DNA from: Excoecaria cochinchinensis
Taxonomy: Eukaryota > Streptophyta > Magnoliopsida > Malpighiales > Euphorbiaceae
Length of the DNA stretch: 64,000 nucleotides
Direction: 5' to 3'
NCBI GenBank assembly: GCA_947683425.1
Contig: CANTUQ010000058.1
Location: 17,651,001 to 17,715,000, forward strand
Part shown: in pieces, positions 38,001-49,174 of the stretch
Layout of the letters: every line of letters begins with the position of its first letter
How positions within the stretch are numbered: position 1 is the stretch's first letter
Notes under the pieces: model-generated
The model's database searches: none
Told to the model about the DNA's origin: nothing
What the model saw: only the letters and a program-made list of their open reading frames with translations
Program-made: the position numbers and the translations under genes

Positions 38001-39347
38001 TTTATAAATAGAAGCTACTGTGGTTACATTATTGCCGGTTTGAATAATTCTGATAGGAATCTACAATGTGGGTTTGACTTGCATGATACTGATAATGGTA
38101 ATATTGGTATCACGTGTGTTAGGCAGAGGCTAACGTGTGATAAACTCATTATCGCTATCATGCAATATGTTTTAAAAAATGGAATAACCTGAGACGTGCA
38201 TGAAACCAATGGTTAGAGCATTGGTTTTGTGCAAACAACCCTATTTTTCGAAATTGTTTCAGAACATTATTTTTAAAAAATAATCTCAATAACCAGCATG
38301 GAGTTGAGTGGTTTCTTGCTGGGCCTTCACCTTTGATGTTTCTCTGAAGGCACGTTAATGAATTGTAGCCACTGAAATGCGAAGCAACCTTTGCATGTTG
38401 TGGGCCTTATTGTTTCCTGCTAATTGAATCTGTGCTGACACAACATGTTGAATTGTGCCATTGTGTTTAATTTGTGAAATAATGCTGTAGGTATCGTGAT
38501 CCAAAAACAGGGCTACCTTACGCGACAAAGGAGGCTTTTAAAATGATTCGTGAACGGTATTGCTCCTCTTCCAATCTTTTTCTTTATATTATTCCATCTT
38601 TTGTGTTTTATGTATATTGGACGATTTGTGCAAAAGTCATAGGTTCTGCATTTTACCTGGGAGTTCAAACAACATTTTACTTTCCCAACTTTTTATTTGT
38701 TAGATAAAATCGCTTGCTTATTTGAGTGCTAGTAGTTGTGCGATGATTTGTTGATCCATGTCAATGTCAATGTCAACACTGTCTTCATTAGTTTTTTTTT
38801 TTTTTTTTTTTTTTTGGGTTAATGGGAAGAACCACCCTCACTCAAGTATCTGATGGACCCAGACATATTATGCGCTGAACTGTGGGTATTCAAATACCTC
38901 ATACATATCGTGTTCTCAAATTCTTCTTGTGCAACAGTTTATATATTTACTTTGGGAGGGGAAATGAGCTCACCGATTGTTGATTTCGTGTTTTGCTGGA
39001 AGTATAGCTATAGGTTGGATGTGAAATTGCTAAGCAATGCTTTGATGGCATGTTACTTGCATACATCTCATTGTACTCTTCTTGTTCTTGGATTTGTTAT
39101 TCTCTCTAAAGAAATTTCAGAAAACGTTGATACTGACATCTTCTCTTGGGTGATTTACAGTTTTATGATTGAAAATAACATGAAAAAGGAAATGGACATG
39201 GGAGCTCTGTTTGATTCCCTGAGTGGGAAAGGATTCTTGGGCAGAAGGAAGCGATCTCCGATTTCAAGTGGATTCAAAGTGCCAAATTTCTCGTATGTGT
39301 CTCAATTTGGCAAGACACCTACCATTGAAATTGATTCTTCGGAATAA
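26052..39347 (+). CDS. SWC2: SWC2/YL1/VPS72-like subunit of the SWR1 chromatin-remodelling complex, 356 residues
   Basis: Eleven exons: 26052-26122, 26244-26313, 26570-26641, 26770-26813, 26918-27173, 28392-28467, 28580-28699, 28819-28884, 29800-29842, 38491-38556, 39161-39347. All borders are GT/AG, every phase agrees and the total is 1,071 nt. The N-terminal YL1 part starts RVTRGKRMTRLLDDEVEEDE, followed by Asp/Glu-rich stretches that in this family bind H2A.Z-H2B. A Lys run (residues about 100-108) suits nuclear import. Next come TSVIVRQAERDAIRAAL, a helical Arg/Glu segment and the YL1_C domain (CAITGLPAKYRDPKTGLPYA). The protein helps SWR1 replace H2A with H2A.Z in the nucleus. Intron 9 is 8.6 kb because of an antisense copia insertion. 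No break seen; the only complete copy here. Confidence 0.94.
30893..31053 (-). repeat. 3' LTR of the intron-9 copia element
   Basis: Starts TGAGGAATTTTATGG and ends AATAAACA on the plus strand; matches 36961-37079 apart from an internal segment absent there. Confidence 0.83.
31277..31858. repeat. 291-bp tandem duplication inside RNase H
   Basis: Unit 31277-31567 is repeated at 31568-31858 with a few substitutions. The period is exactly 97 codons, so the frame (31253-31756) stays open through both copies and repeats the motif SMAAKSSAEAEYRA. Confidence 0.9.
32319..32628. repeat. 155-bp tandem duplication inside the RT region
   Basis: Units 32319-32473 and 32474-32628 are near-identical (GTCTCATAAA ... 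CTTTCTTCAGTCT). The period is not a multiple of three, so it shifts the frame. Confidence 0.88.
33459..33625. repeat. Cluster of four perfect hairpins in the left arm
   Basis: Hairpins at 33459-33490 (loop TGTGA), 33489-33532 (19-bp stem AAAAAGCAGCACCTGCTGC, loop GTCAGA), 33549-33587 (17-bp stem, loop CTATT) and 33593-33625 (13-bp stem, loop CTTTTGA). All are built on GCAGC/GCTGC words. The first and third share the stem core AATGCCGCAGC. Confidence 0.93.
34839..35008. repeat. Mirror cluster of four hairpins in the right arm
   Basis: The same four hairpins in reverse order and complement, within about 34839-35008 (GCCAAGAGCAGCA ... CAATGCCGCAGC). Confidence 0.92.
35125..36747 (-). pseudogene. 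Copia protease and integrase remnant
   Basis: Right to left: a protease-like motif WIVDSSANSH (36349-36747; Ser replaces Gly of the usual DSG), the integrase zinc region with WHRLLRHPS and CDACELAKH (35832-36059), the integrase core with LRIDNGTKY and AERKNRHLLEVCRSL (35443-35763), and the C-terminal part GYKCYHPPS (35125-35364). Separate frames with stops between them. It is the upstream half of the pol split by the Mutator-like element. Confidence 0.85.
36961..37079 (-). repeat. 5' LTR of the intron-9 copia element, with primer-binding site beside it
   Basis: Begins TGAAAAATTTTATG. Its left neighbour TCTGATACCA (36951-36960) is the reverse complement of TGGTATCAGA, the initiator tRNA-Met primer site of copia elements. 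It ends in the TCA at 37077-37079. Confidence 0.82.
38789..38815. repeat. Poly-T tract in SWC2 intron 10
   Basis: About 25 consecutive T in the intron before the last exon; copy 2 has GTTGTTTTCGGGG at the matching place, so the run is specific to the intact copy. Confidence 0.85.
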
Positions 39348-40935
39348 AAAAACATAAATAGCCTCCTACACCATTCTATTTAGATATATGCATTATTAAA
39401 CAAACTAGTATTAGTGATTTTTTTTAATTTAATTTGAGTTTGTTTGAAATAAACTTCATATTAGTGTTTTTATTAAAAATTATAGCAAAGAAAGTGTTAT
39501 GTTTATTTAGGAATTATATTAACAGATTGTAAATACCCACTTATCTCGGCACATCTCGACCAGGTGCTCAGATTGCTTAAGCCCTACACTACTAGGCCCG
39601 GCCTGAGCCCTACTCTACCAGACTGGCCCGACTTGAGGCTCTGCTTGAGCTCTACCCAGCTGCCCACACCAGGGCTTGCCCACCCTGAGCCCTACTACTC
39701 TGTTTATCCTCTATCCTCTACCTCTACCTAGATCAAGCATGAGCCCCACCTAATCCACCCCTCTGCCCGATTAAATTAGCCCTGGCTTGGCTCGAGCCCT
39801 ACCCAGTTCCTGTCCACACCAGGTTCCTTGGCCTGACCTGAGCACTACTTTACCTACCCCTCCGCCGAGACCAAGCCGCCCGGGCCATAGCCCTACTTTA
39901 CCCCCTAACCAACCCGCCCTCCTCTACCCTGCCCCTAAGCACTAAACCATGGGCCCTACCCTTAATCCTAGAGTCTAGACCTAAACTTAAACTCTATGAA
40001 CTAATCCTAAAGCCTAAAACCTCTTGACTTTAGTCCATCAATAGATGTGTCAAATTTAGAAATAATTTTTGTTGCTTGTAATTTAAACATCATCTTTTTT
40101 TTTTTTGAATCTTATCGCCTTCAATTCAAGAAGAAATGAAAAAAAAATGCACAACATAATTCATATCTCCAAGCTCTGAAACAACATAAAAGATCTCAAC
40201 TTCGGGAATAGCTAGCTTTGCCCCAAAGTTCATGTATCTCTAGCAGCACGTAACGTGGTAAATAGACAAAGAATACATGGCAGAAAATCTCTGTTAGTAT
40301 TTGTATCTCTTATAAAGAAAATAAAAGATTAAAAGTCCTAGGAGAAGCCAAACATGTCCTAATGGCTAAGCATGATTATATGATATGCTATGTTAGAGAC
40401 ATGTAACATGTGAAGAGGAATTACTGCTAGCATCATGCTGTTCCTATTACCATACAACATTAAAAGTGACTTCCAAATTGAAGAAAAGCTTTTCGATCAT
40501 AATAATTTGAAAATATTTGTAATAAAATAAAATAATAAATATATTGACTTACCATGCTATACCTTGGTAAGGTAATATTGAATCAAGATGCTAAGAAGCC
40601 AAGACTATGCTAGAAGATAATGGTCCAAGAATGAAATGTCATGCCTTGTCTATAATCGCCAAAGTTCATATTCTCAAATGCTAGAAGATATTTTTGATTA
40701 CAGACAGAGCTAAAAGCATATATAGTTATTGCAACAGGATGAAGAAACAAATAACCATCAACTATGCAGATTAAATACTTGCCTATACAGAATTTAGAGA
40801 ACCACAAAAGTTGAAAAGGATCAATCCTTCTGTAAGGATGATCAATAACATCAAAAAACAATTAATTAACAATAAAATGAAAACAGGTTAATAATATATC
40901 AAATAGAAATGATAAAAAAGGATTCATCCTTTTTA
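39348..40935. other. 3' flank of SWC2, shared with the second copy
   Basis: Begins with the presumed 3' UTR. At 39540-39960 there is a C-rich patch with repeated GAGCCCTAC words, ending in degenerate CCTAAAC units. A minus-strand frame (40610-40861) reappears in the copy at 56750-56962 with many amino-acid changes, so it is probably not coding. Part of this segment (40303-40381) is inverted in the other copy. Confidence 0.6.
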
Positions 40936-42035
40936 ACCCAAGTTCTAAAATCTGCTTGCCCTAAGAACGATCACAGCAAGTCCAAGAATCTACATATTGC
41001 AATTTCCAATTACCTTCTCCTGTGCAGAGGCAATGGCCATGAGAGAGAAACAGGGAGAGAAAGTTTTAGAGAGAGAAAGAAACTAAATGGAAGAGAGAGA
41101 TTTTAATGGAGAAGAAGAGGAGAGGCAGAGAAGGAAAATAAAACAAAAACGAAGCAGAGATTAAAATCTGAAGCTGATGAAAATCGATGAAAGCATGGCA
41201 ATTAGCATAGGGGCCAGAAGAGCTTTTAGTGGAGAAGAAGAGAAGAGACAGAGAAGGAAAGGGAGGGTGGAGATTCTTCAATTATAAACGTTGTGCAACG
41301 GTAACTTCGCAACGGTCGAATTCTGCCCTATATCCTTTTAAAAAATATTTCTCTTTCCCAGTTTTTTTAAGCTAAATCCTATTTCAGTGAGGAACAAAGG
41401 CTATGGTTTTCTTTCGTAGCTCATCTTTTTTCAAATAATACATTGATAAGGATAAAAGTGGGTTCTTACAATATTTCAATTTAAAAAAACTTTTTAGAAG
41501 GGCAAAAGAAAAATGCAAAAATGGAATAAATATGTATTTAAACTTCATCCGTTTAATGGGTTAATCGTTTGGAAGTAATAAGTTATTTTAATAAATAGAG
41601 ATATATTAAAATTTATTCAAAAAATTGTTCAACTCCTTAAATTTTAATAAATAGAATTGTCCATTTAATACTATGTCATATGAAATTCACGTGCTTAAAA
41701 CATGCTAAAACTAAATATGTAATTAAATAATAATATCTAATCCTCTTAAATTTGTGATGGACGCATGAAAACATTAAAGTTGGGATTATCAAATATCTTG
41801 TTTAAGACACGTCAGCGCTCTGGGGTGGAAAAGTTTCCTACACTATTTAAAATTAAAAGCACCGTTGTCCTTCACGTTCTCTTTTTCAAATTCTGGTCTT
41901 TGATCAACCACATCAAGCAGCTGCCGCAGAGCACCGACTCTCGCAGCTTACTGTTCGTATTGTAACATCTGCAACTCCTCTTCACAGCTAATGCTGTGAA
42001 TAGCAAATTAGCAATTCACTTTTTAGGGTTAGAAA
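40936..42035. other. Unique spacer between the SWC2 duplication and the XRN fragment
   Basis: Contains a GA-rich stretch (41040-41270) with two similar blocks (TTTTAATGGAGAAGAAGAGG at about 41101 and TTTTAGTGGAGAAGAAGAGA at about 41224), then AT-rich DNA. The right end should hold the XRN promoter. No gene recognised. Confidence 0.45.
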
Positions 42036-43165
42036 ATGGGAATTCCAGGATTGTATAGATGGTCGAGGGACAAATACCCACCGGCGGTGGCGAAGGTTAT
42101 CGAAGAAAAACCGAGGACTGTTAATGGCGTTACGCTCCCAATCAACACTTCTTGTCCTAATCCTAACGGTATCGAGTTTGATAATCTTTATCTCGACATG
42201 AACGGCATCATTCACCTTTGCTTTCACCCGGAAGGACTGGTACGGATGTTTTTACAATTTTGCTGTCGCTTTTTTTTTTTTTTTTTTTTTTTTGTGGATA
42301 ATGTATTATTTTTCCTTTATATTGAGTTCCATTTGTTTAAAATTTTTTATTTGACAGCCGCCTCCTGCAAGTTATGAAGAGGTTTTCGAGTCTGTTTTCA
42401 TGTACATTGATAAGCTCTTCTCCATAGTTGGGCCTCGAAAATTACTATTCTTGGCAATTGGTAATTGTCTTTCGTAAGTTACCAGTTCGACAATTGGAGT
42501 ACTGAATGCTCAGGAGCTTCTAAAGTAATCTTCTTTTTATTTTTTTTATAATATATTTTCGTAAGTGTCTTACCGAGGACATTTTTTATTTTATCAGGAT
42601 GATGAGAGATGAAGAAACAGTTTGGGTTTGGATGTCTTGTTTGTTCATAGTTCACGTCCTATGGCAGATATTATAATTTCTTTTTCAAAGCAGAATTGTT
42701 ATCCTAATACATTTCAAAAGATTAATACAAAACTCAGGTGTGGAAGTTTTCTTCATTAGATGGAAGTTGTTTTCTTCAGTATCACTTGAACATATTATTG
42801 CTTGTTGGTGATTTCCTTCATTAGCGCCATCTTTCTTATCTGATTCCATGTATGTTAGATGAAAATTTATTGTGTATGAAACGCTTAATCAAATTTTTTG
42901 TTATTTCTCATGTTAAGAATTCAATCAACAAAAAATTAATACTTTATTAAAAAATTCTTAGAAAAAGCTTCCCAATGGATAATGTGATGTGTGAATATTA
43001 TGGCCATGGATATTTCAGGATTGCATTATTGACTAGAATCTATTCTTATAATTATTCAGTGGTGGAATGAATGGATTTCTTTGCCTGCCTAATAAACCTG
43101 GGTGGCCTGAGGAAGTGTGTTCACCAATTGATGGCATGCAGATCATTGCACATAATAAAGTCTTA
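42036..43165 (+). pseudogene. Truncated XRN-type 5'-3' exoribonuclease fused to a duplicated SWC2 segment
   Basis: Exon 1 (42036-42239) starts MGIPGLYRWSRDKYP and holds the XRN N-terminal catalytic signature NLYLDMNGIIHLCFHPEG. Exon 2 (42358-42460) gives SYEEVFESVFMYIDKLF and PRKLLFLAI. The next expected block (DGVAPRAKMNQQR) is absent. Instead, after 600 bp, a far-downstream XRN exon (43060-43165) encodes GGMNGFLCLPNKPGWPEEV, normally near the C-terminal side. Its donor GTAAGC coincides with the start of the SWC2 segment. Exon 2 ends in phase 1 and does not read in frame into the third exon. Intact XRN proteins are several times longer and degrade uncapped or excised RNA. This locus is a deletion relic, not an active nuclease gene. 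Confidence 0.88.
42270..42293. repeat. Poly-T tract in the first XRN intron
   Basis: Run of about 24 T within the first intron of the XRN fragment. Confidence 0.85.
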
Positions 43166-44448
43166 GTAAGCATGAAAACCGCCTTTTGTTGGTGCTAGGA
43201 GCCTGAGCCAGACGAAGAAGCTGAAAATGTTGTTGATGAAAGGTTTAACTCTTAGCTGAAGCAAACTATATCTGTTGTTGATTTTTGTTTTTCTGATAAT
43301 TAAGATGATTTTTTTTTCTTATGTTTTTTTAATGATTATGTTAATGGCACATCCAAAGAATTGACTTATATTCCCTGGAAAGCCATCAACAAAGAAGAAA
43401 AAGAAAAAGAAATTCCTTTTGAAATTAGATAAGCCTTCCAAGGATGAAAAATCAGCTGAACAGTCCACTGCCTCTGAACATCGTGATGTGCCTGATGATT
43501 TTAAAGGCAAAAGAATAGTATGGAAATCTACAAGAACTTCAGTTATTGTTAGGCAAGATGAGAGAGATGCAATCCGAGCAGCTTTGCAGGCAACAATGAA
43601 GGTCAGCTCTTGGTTACAAAGCCTTCTGCCTAAGTTGTGATTGTATTTTTTTGTGAATCATAAGTGAGCATGAGATTCATATTCATAACATATCAAGAGA
43701 ATCTGGATTCAGCAACTTCAACATTTCTTTAATTATATTAAGGAGAGGAGAATTAGGAATCCTAATTTATTGACTGGAAAAGGTTTCTTTGAAATGTGTC
43801 AGTGGAAGAATTCCTTTAGTTTTCACTGAGTCTTTATATCCGCTCTTTCAGAATCGGTCAATTTTAGTTCCAATAGCTTGATTCTGGAATTTCTAAGTTG
43901 TGAGCTGTAGAGAGGATGGAAAAGTAAACGATTTCAGTCATTCTTACCGCATAACTAGAAGAATGTTTTCCTAGCATTCGATCTTCTCAAAGTCTATCCA
44001 AGGAGTAGGATTGCCGGACTCTTTTCACACATATACCTGTCCCCCAAAATCTAGCCCATATATACAAATTCTCACACGCATTTTACAACCAGGTTTTGTT
44101 TATTTTGCATCTTTGTTATGTTTAATTGATCAGAAGATTCCAAATTGATGACTTACATGAATCTGTTATATCATTCATAACTTACAAGTACAGGTTTCAT
44201 TTGGAGATATGAATTGTTTCCATGATCTTAGACTAGGAACTTGTTTGTGTCACAACATAGATGTGTTATGGCTGAAGTGATGGTTTTAGGTTTGACTTAA
44301 GGTGGGGCATCAATCTGTTGAATGGCGGAGGAGATCTCCAACAATCTTTTACATAACATCATTTGTTGGAAATAAACAATTTTTGGTGCATAGAATGTAT
44401 GGAGCCATTTAGTAAACAACAAGCATCATAAAAGATTCAACTGCTTCT

Positions 44449-44721
44449 TGACAAATATAAAAGAGAATTTCTGAAATGTTTTTCTGTATAATTGCACTAA
44501 GAGAATTACAATATATAGACAACAAGAATAATCAGATCCCTTTATCCTAGGGTCTAATATAAAAAGCATAATCAGATCCCTTAATCCTAGGCCTATTACA
44601 GGAGAAAAAATAACAGTAATTACAGCAAGAATATATACAATGATAATGAAAATTTTAGAGAGGTAATCAAGGGATATATAGCTATAACAAAACTAAATAA
44701 GGAAAGAATAATATATTGACA
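44449..44721 (-). repeat. 3' LTR with an internal 40-50-bp duplication
   Basis: Matches 49175-49401, but the ATAATCAGATCCCTT.ATCCTAG stretch occurs twice (around 44529-44552 and 44570-44592), explaining its greater length. Confidence 0.92.
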
Positions 44722-44728
44722 TCCCCCC

Positions 44729-45366
44729 TCAAATTAATGCAGGAAACTCTTTCATCATCGATTTGCTACTGAGAATCTTGTGTCGTTGGCGTGCCAAAGC
44801 TTTCGTAAAGACGTCAACTATTTGAAGATGAATAGTGAGATTAGGAAGAGTGATAACACCTCGAGTAAAAGCCTCAATAATGTAATGACAGTCCACCTCT
44901 ATGTGCTTTATGCGTTCATGATATACTGGATTTGCAGCTATTTGAATGGGACTAGTATTATCACCATGTAGTAGAGTAGGATCAGTTGGAGGAAATCCAA
45001 GTTTAGAAATAAGACGACGTAACCACACAATTTCAGAACAAGCTGTAGACATGGCTCTATACTTAGCCTATGTGAAAGATTTAGAGACACAATCCTGCTT
45101 CTTACACTTCCAAGAAATCAAGGCATCTCCAAGAAAAATGCACCAGCCTATTGTAGACTTCCTAGTATCCGGGTAGCCTGCATAATCTGCATCACTATAT
45201 GCAGTCAAATGAAGAGCAGATTTTGTAGGAAAAAACAACCCACGAGTAGGTGACCCAATTAAGTATCGAATAATACGACGAACTGCAACAATATGAAGAT
45301 GTCAAGGTGATTGCATAAATTTGCTAGCTATATGGACAACATATGAGGTATGGGGCCTTGTGATTG
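44729..45366 (-). pseudogene. Copia RNase H region
   Basis: The frame 44729-45052 contains EIVWLRRLISKLGF, LHGDNTSPIQIA and HYIIEAF, the C-terminal RNase H part. The upstream part (45053-45366), with the usual AEYRA-type and DYAG-type segments, is in other frames with stops. Confidence 0.8.
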
Positions 45367-46350
45367 TTAAGTAGATAAGACTACCAACAAGCTGGCTATA
45401 TAAGAAGGAACAGGCAAAAGCTCGCCTTCATCTTTTCTGTATTTCACATTCACCTCCATTGGCGTATCAACAGCAGTAGCATCTTTTAAACCAGCTAGCT
45501 CAATGAGATCTTGGATATATTTATGTTGATTTAAGAACAAACCATGATCTCGAGAGTGAACTTCCAGTCTCAAAAAATATGTGAGATGTCCAAGATCTTT
45601 CATTTTAAATGTACTATGCAACATATTTTGAAGTTTAGTGATCAGCCTATTGTCATTACCAATGATGATAATATCATCAACATAGACTAAGAGAAAGACC
45701 ATACCGGTGGTTGTTTTGTGAAAGAAGAGTGATGAATCATATTGACTTTGTGTGAAAGAGAAGTTGAGAAGAGTGTGGCGAAACTTCTCAAACCAGGCTC
45801 TAGGTACCTGCTTCAACCCATACAAAGAGCGTCTTAGCTTGCAAACTTCATGAGAAGCTGTCATTGACATGCCAAGTGGAAGTTTTATGTAAATCTCTTC
45901 CGTAAGGTCCCCATTCAAGAAAGCATTTTCATCAACATAGACTAAGAGAAAGACCATACCGGTGGTTGTTTTGTGAAAGAAGAGTGATGAATCATATTGA
46001 CTTTGTGTGAAAGAGAAGTTGAGAAGAGTGTGGCGAAACTTCTCAAACCAGGCTCTAGGTACCTGCTTCAACCCATACAAAGAGCGTCTTAGCTTGCAAA
46101 CTTCATGAGAAGCTGTCATTAACATACCAAGTGGAAGTTTCATGTAAATCTCTTCCGTAAGGTCCCCATTCAAGAAAGCATTTTTTACATCCATTTGATG
46201 TAAAGGCTAAGATTTAGAGGATGCAATAGCAAGAATGGTTCTCAACGTGGTCATCTTAGCAACTGGTGCGAATGTTTCTTCATAGTCGAGGCCATATTCT
46301 TGTTTATTGCCAAAAGCAACCAATCGAGCTTTGTATCTATCTGAAGAACC
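45367..46350 (-). pseudogene. Copia reverse transcriptase with an in-frame internal duplication
   Basis: One open frame (45367-46194) starts MDVKNAFLNGDL and carries SLYGLKQVPRAW twice. Only the second copy is completed by the catalytic YVDD; the first ends in YVDE. The more upstream RT part (to about 46350) is in a different frame. The palm and thumb regions follow (LITKLQNMLHSTFKMKDLG). Confidence 0.9.
45674..46183. repeat. 255-bp tandem duplication inside RT
   Basis: Unit 45674-45928 repeats at 45929-46183 with very few differences. The period is exactly 85 codons, so the frame stays open. Confidence 0.93.
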
Positions 46351-46364
46351 ATTAGATTTGAGTT

Positions 46365-47701
46365 TCACAGTGTAGACCCACTTGCTACCAATAGGCTTAA
46401 CATTTGGAGGACAATAAATAATGTCTCAAGTATGGCTTTCCCTAAGGTCTTGAAGTTCCTCTTCCATTGCTTGTTGCCAGCACTCATGTTCCATAGCCTA
46501 TTTATAACAAGTGGGAACGGAAATAGGAGACAAAGTAGCAGACATAGCCACAGGGGTTGAAAAATCATACCACAGGGGTTGAAAAATCATACCTTTTAGG
46601 AGGTTTGTGAGGTCTAGAGCTTTTTTAAAGAGGAGATGGATCATTGGAAATGGGTAGAATAGGATCAGATGTCGCAGGAAGATGTGGAGGAACCTCAGTG
46701 AGACCTGTAGGAGGATCAGATGCAGAAGAAGTGTGTCTACGATAAACATAACTAGGTTTAAACCTTTGTACAGGTGTTGGTGACTCAGAAAAATGTGGTA
46801 AAGCAGATAGAGAAGGGAATTATGAAGTCTGTTGTGTGCTAAAAAAGGGTTGCATTTAAAAAAATGACATTCCTAGAGACACGAGTTCGACGGGCATGAG
46901 GATCGTAGCAAAGAAATCCTTTTTGGGTTCCAGCGTATCCTAAGAAAGCACACTTGACAGATTGGGCAGTAAGTTTATTTCTCTCATGTGCAGGAAGGTG
47001 AACAAAACAAACGCATCCAAAAATATGAGGATTGGAATAATTTGGTGCATACCCAAACAAACGAAAATAGAAGGAATCATTGTTCAAGTTGGAAGATGGT
47101 AATCTATTAATCAAATAAATAGCAGTAGACAAAGCTTCACACCAAAAATGAGAAGGAACACAAGACTCAATTAGAAGAGTACGAACAACATCAAGAATAT
47201 GACGATTCTTTCTTTCAGCCACACCGTTTTGTTGTGGAGTGAAAGGACAAGAACGTTGTGATATGATTCCATGACTTTGAAGAAAAAATTAAAATTCATT
47301 GGACATATATTCACCACCTGAATCAGATTGCAAGATTTTGATTTTGGCAGAAAATTGTGTTTCAACTAAAGCAAAAAAGGCTTTAAACACAGAGAAAACC
47401 TCACTTTTCGATCGAAGAAAATATACCCCAGTAAAATGAGTGAAATCATCAATAAATATAACAAAGTATTTGTAATGTTCATGAGACATTACAAGATGTA
47501 TGAGTTCAAAAGGCTTCGTGGTGCGGGTTTTATGCAATGGAAAAGGAAGAGTTTTGCTTTTACCAAGTATGCAAGATGCACAATCAACAATATTATTGTT
47601 AGAAGAAGTCAAATTTTTATTTCCAAGCAAACCAGATTTAAGCAAGACTCGAAGTACATGAGAATTAGGGTGTCCTAAGCATCTATGCCACACCTGATTA
47701 T
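46365..47701 (-). pseudogene. Copia integrase region
   Basis: Frame 47289-47693 has the HHCC zinc region (MWHRCLGHPNSHVLR; CASCILGK) and the first core part with FIDDFTHFTGVYF and LQSDSGGEY, including the catalytic Asp residues. Frame 46839-47222 continues with AERKNRHILDVVRTLL (catalytic Glu) and the GKE-like C-terminal part. Frameshifts near 47290 and after 46839 separate it from RT. A 20-bp tandem repeat (CACAGGGGTTGAAAAATCAT) occurs around 46550-46592. Confidence 0.87.
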
Positions 47702-49049
47702 CACATTGAACAGCAATACAAGCAATATAATTTGATACCAGAGGGGGATAGAAACAAAGGAAAGAGACATCCCACTTTAGGTCCCTTCGCGATCATCTTC
47801 CCGAACACTTGATCCTGCACAAGACAACCAGAATTTGAAAATTGAACGGTACAATTGTTGTCAACTAATTGGCTGACAGAGATAAGATAAGTGGACAGCT
47901 TAGGAGACACAAAAACAGTATTTAAAGAGGTTGAAATATCACCAACAGTTGTGATAGGTAAGGAATTACGAGCAGCAGTATGAATCTGAAGATCTCCTTT
48001 ATATTTTTTAACATTATTTAAAGGGAAGGCTATGCTGGTCATGTGATTGGAAGCTCTAGAATCAAAATACCAAGGCTTAGGATTAGAATTTTTGTTACCT
48101 GACAGGCCTAAAGCAGAAAGGGCAGAAACTATCATTTGTTGTACCATTTCAGGAGTAATAGAAGACTGACCAGAACTAGGGGCATTCGAGGAATCAACTG
48201 AGGCATTGTAGGCAGTTTCAGATTTCTTTGGAGGCTGAGTGGAACAATCTTTGATGATATGCCCTGTTTTCTTACAATAATTGCAAAAATTGTTGGTACA
48301 ATTAGTGGCAATGTGCCCAAATCCTTTGCAGCTATAGCATTGGACATTAGTCATATCTGTGCCTCCTTTAGACTTCCCTTGAGCAGCATAGGCAACAAGA
48401 ATCAGAGTAGAATTTTGAGGTTTTTGATCTAAGACAGCCTGTGTAATAAAATGTTCTTCTTCCCTGAGAAGCTCTCCTACACAAATATCCAATAAAGGAA
48501 CTGGTTCTCTGTTCATTAGGTTGGACTTGATTGCTTCAAACTCCCTTCTTAACTTCATTAAAAACTGGTCACGCTTGCTAGTCTCATGCACACTTTGATA
48601 GCAATGAGTCCTTTAGGAGGTACACTTGCATACACAATATCTGTGTACTCAGCCCAAAGATTTCCAAAGGATGAATAAAACTCTTGGATTGACATACTCC
48701 CTTGACCGAGTTGACCCAACTCAAGTTCCAATTGAAACCTTCGTGTGGTATTGCTTTGGTTGTAAATTTTCTTCAGGTAATCCCACATTTCTCTAGAGGT
48801 CTTATAAGGCTTGAGATTGAGAAGTATGGAGGATTCCACACTTCCAAGGATCCAAGACATAATCTGATCATCCTTTACTTTCCATTTCACATATTTCTCC
48901 TTCTCCTCCCTGTTAGGTGCAGGATCTGTCCCATCAATATGACCCCATAATTCCTTTCCCTTGACAAGGATCTGAAATTGGAATGCCCATGCAGAATAGT
49001 TCTTGCCATTAAATCGAACAAGAAAATGTTCAGATTGTTCCAAAGACAT
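47701..49049 (-). pseudogene. Copia gag and protease
   Basis: Frame 48558-49049 begins MSLEQSEHFLVRFNGKNYSA and covers the gag N-terminal domain. After one frameshift near 48590, frame 47701-48591 continues with two CCHC knuckles (CYSCKGFGHIATNC; CNYCKKTGHIIKDC) and the protease motif WYFDSRASNHMT. The catalytic triplet has Arg instead of Gly after Asp-Ser. Two knuckles instead of one is a mild peculiarity for copia. Confidence 0.9.
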
Positions 49050-49174
49050 GATTCAACCAGAAACAAGAACTTAGAAATCGGGTCCAAGAAAACAGAATAA
49101 AAGAACACGACACAAGAGAACACAAGGAACCGGGCACAAGATGAATTGAACTCAGAGTTGTGGCTCTGATACCA

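Larger units (their letters stand above)
26733..40935 (+). repeat. Segmental duplication, reference copy (SWC2 intron 3 to 3' flank)
   Basis: This stretch recurs, with insertions and losses, at 43162-57040 and in pieces at 60066-61850 and 61962 onward. The left boundary is at CTTAGTAAGCATGAAAACC in intron 3; the right one is near AAAAAGGATT(C/G)ATCC. It contains the copia and Mutator-like insertions of intron 9, which the 43162-57040 copy lacks at the matching site. Confidence 0.9.

Noticed and set aside
41066..41281. Minus-strand Ser/Phe-rich frame
   Set aside because: Product of the GA-rich stretch at 41040-41270; no homology recognised.
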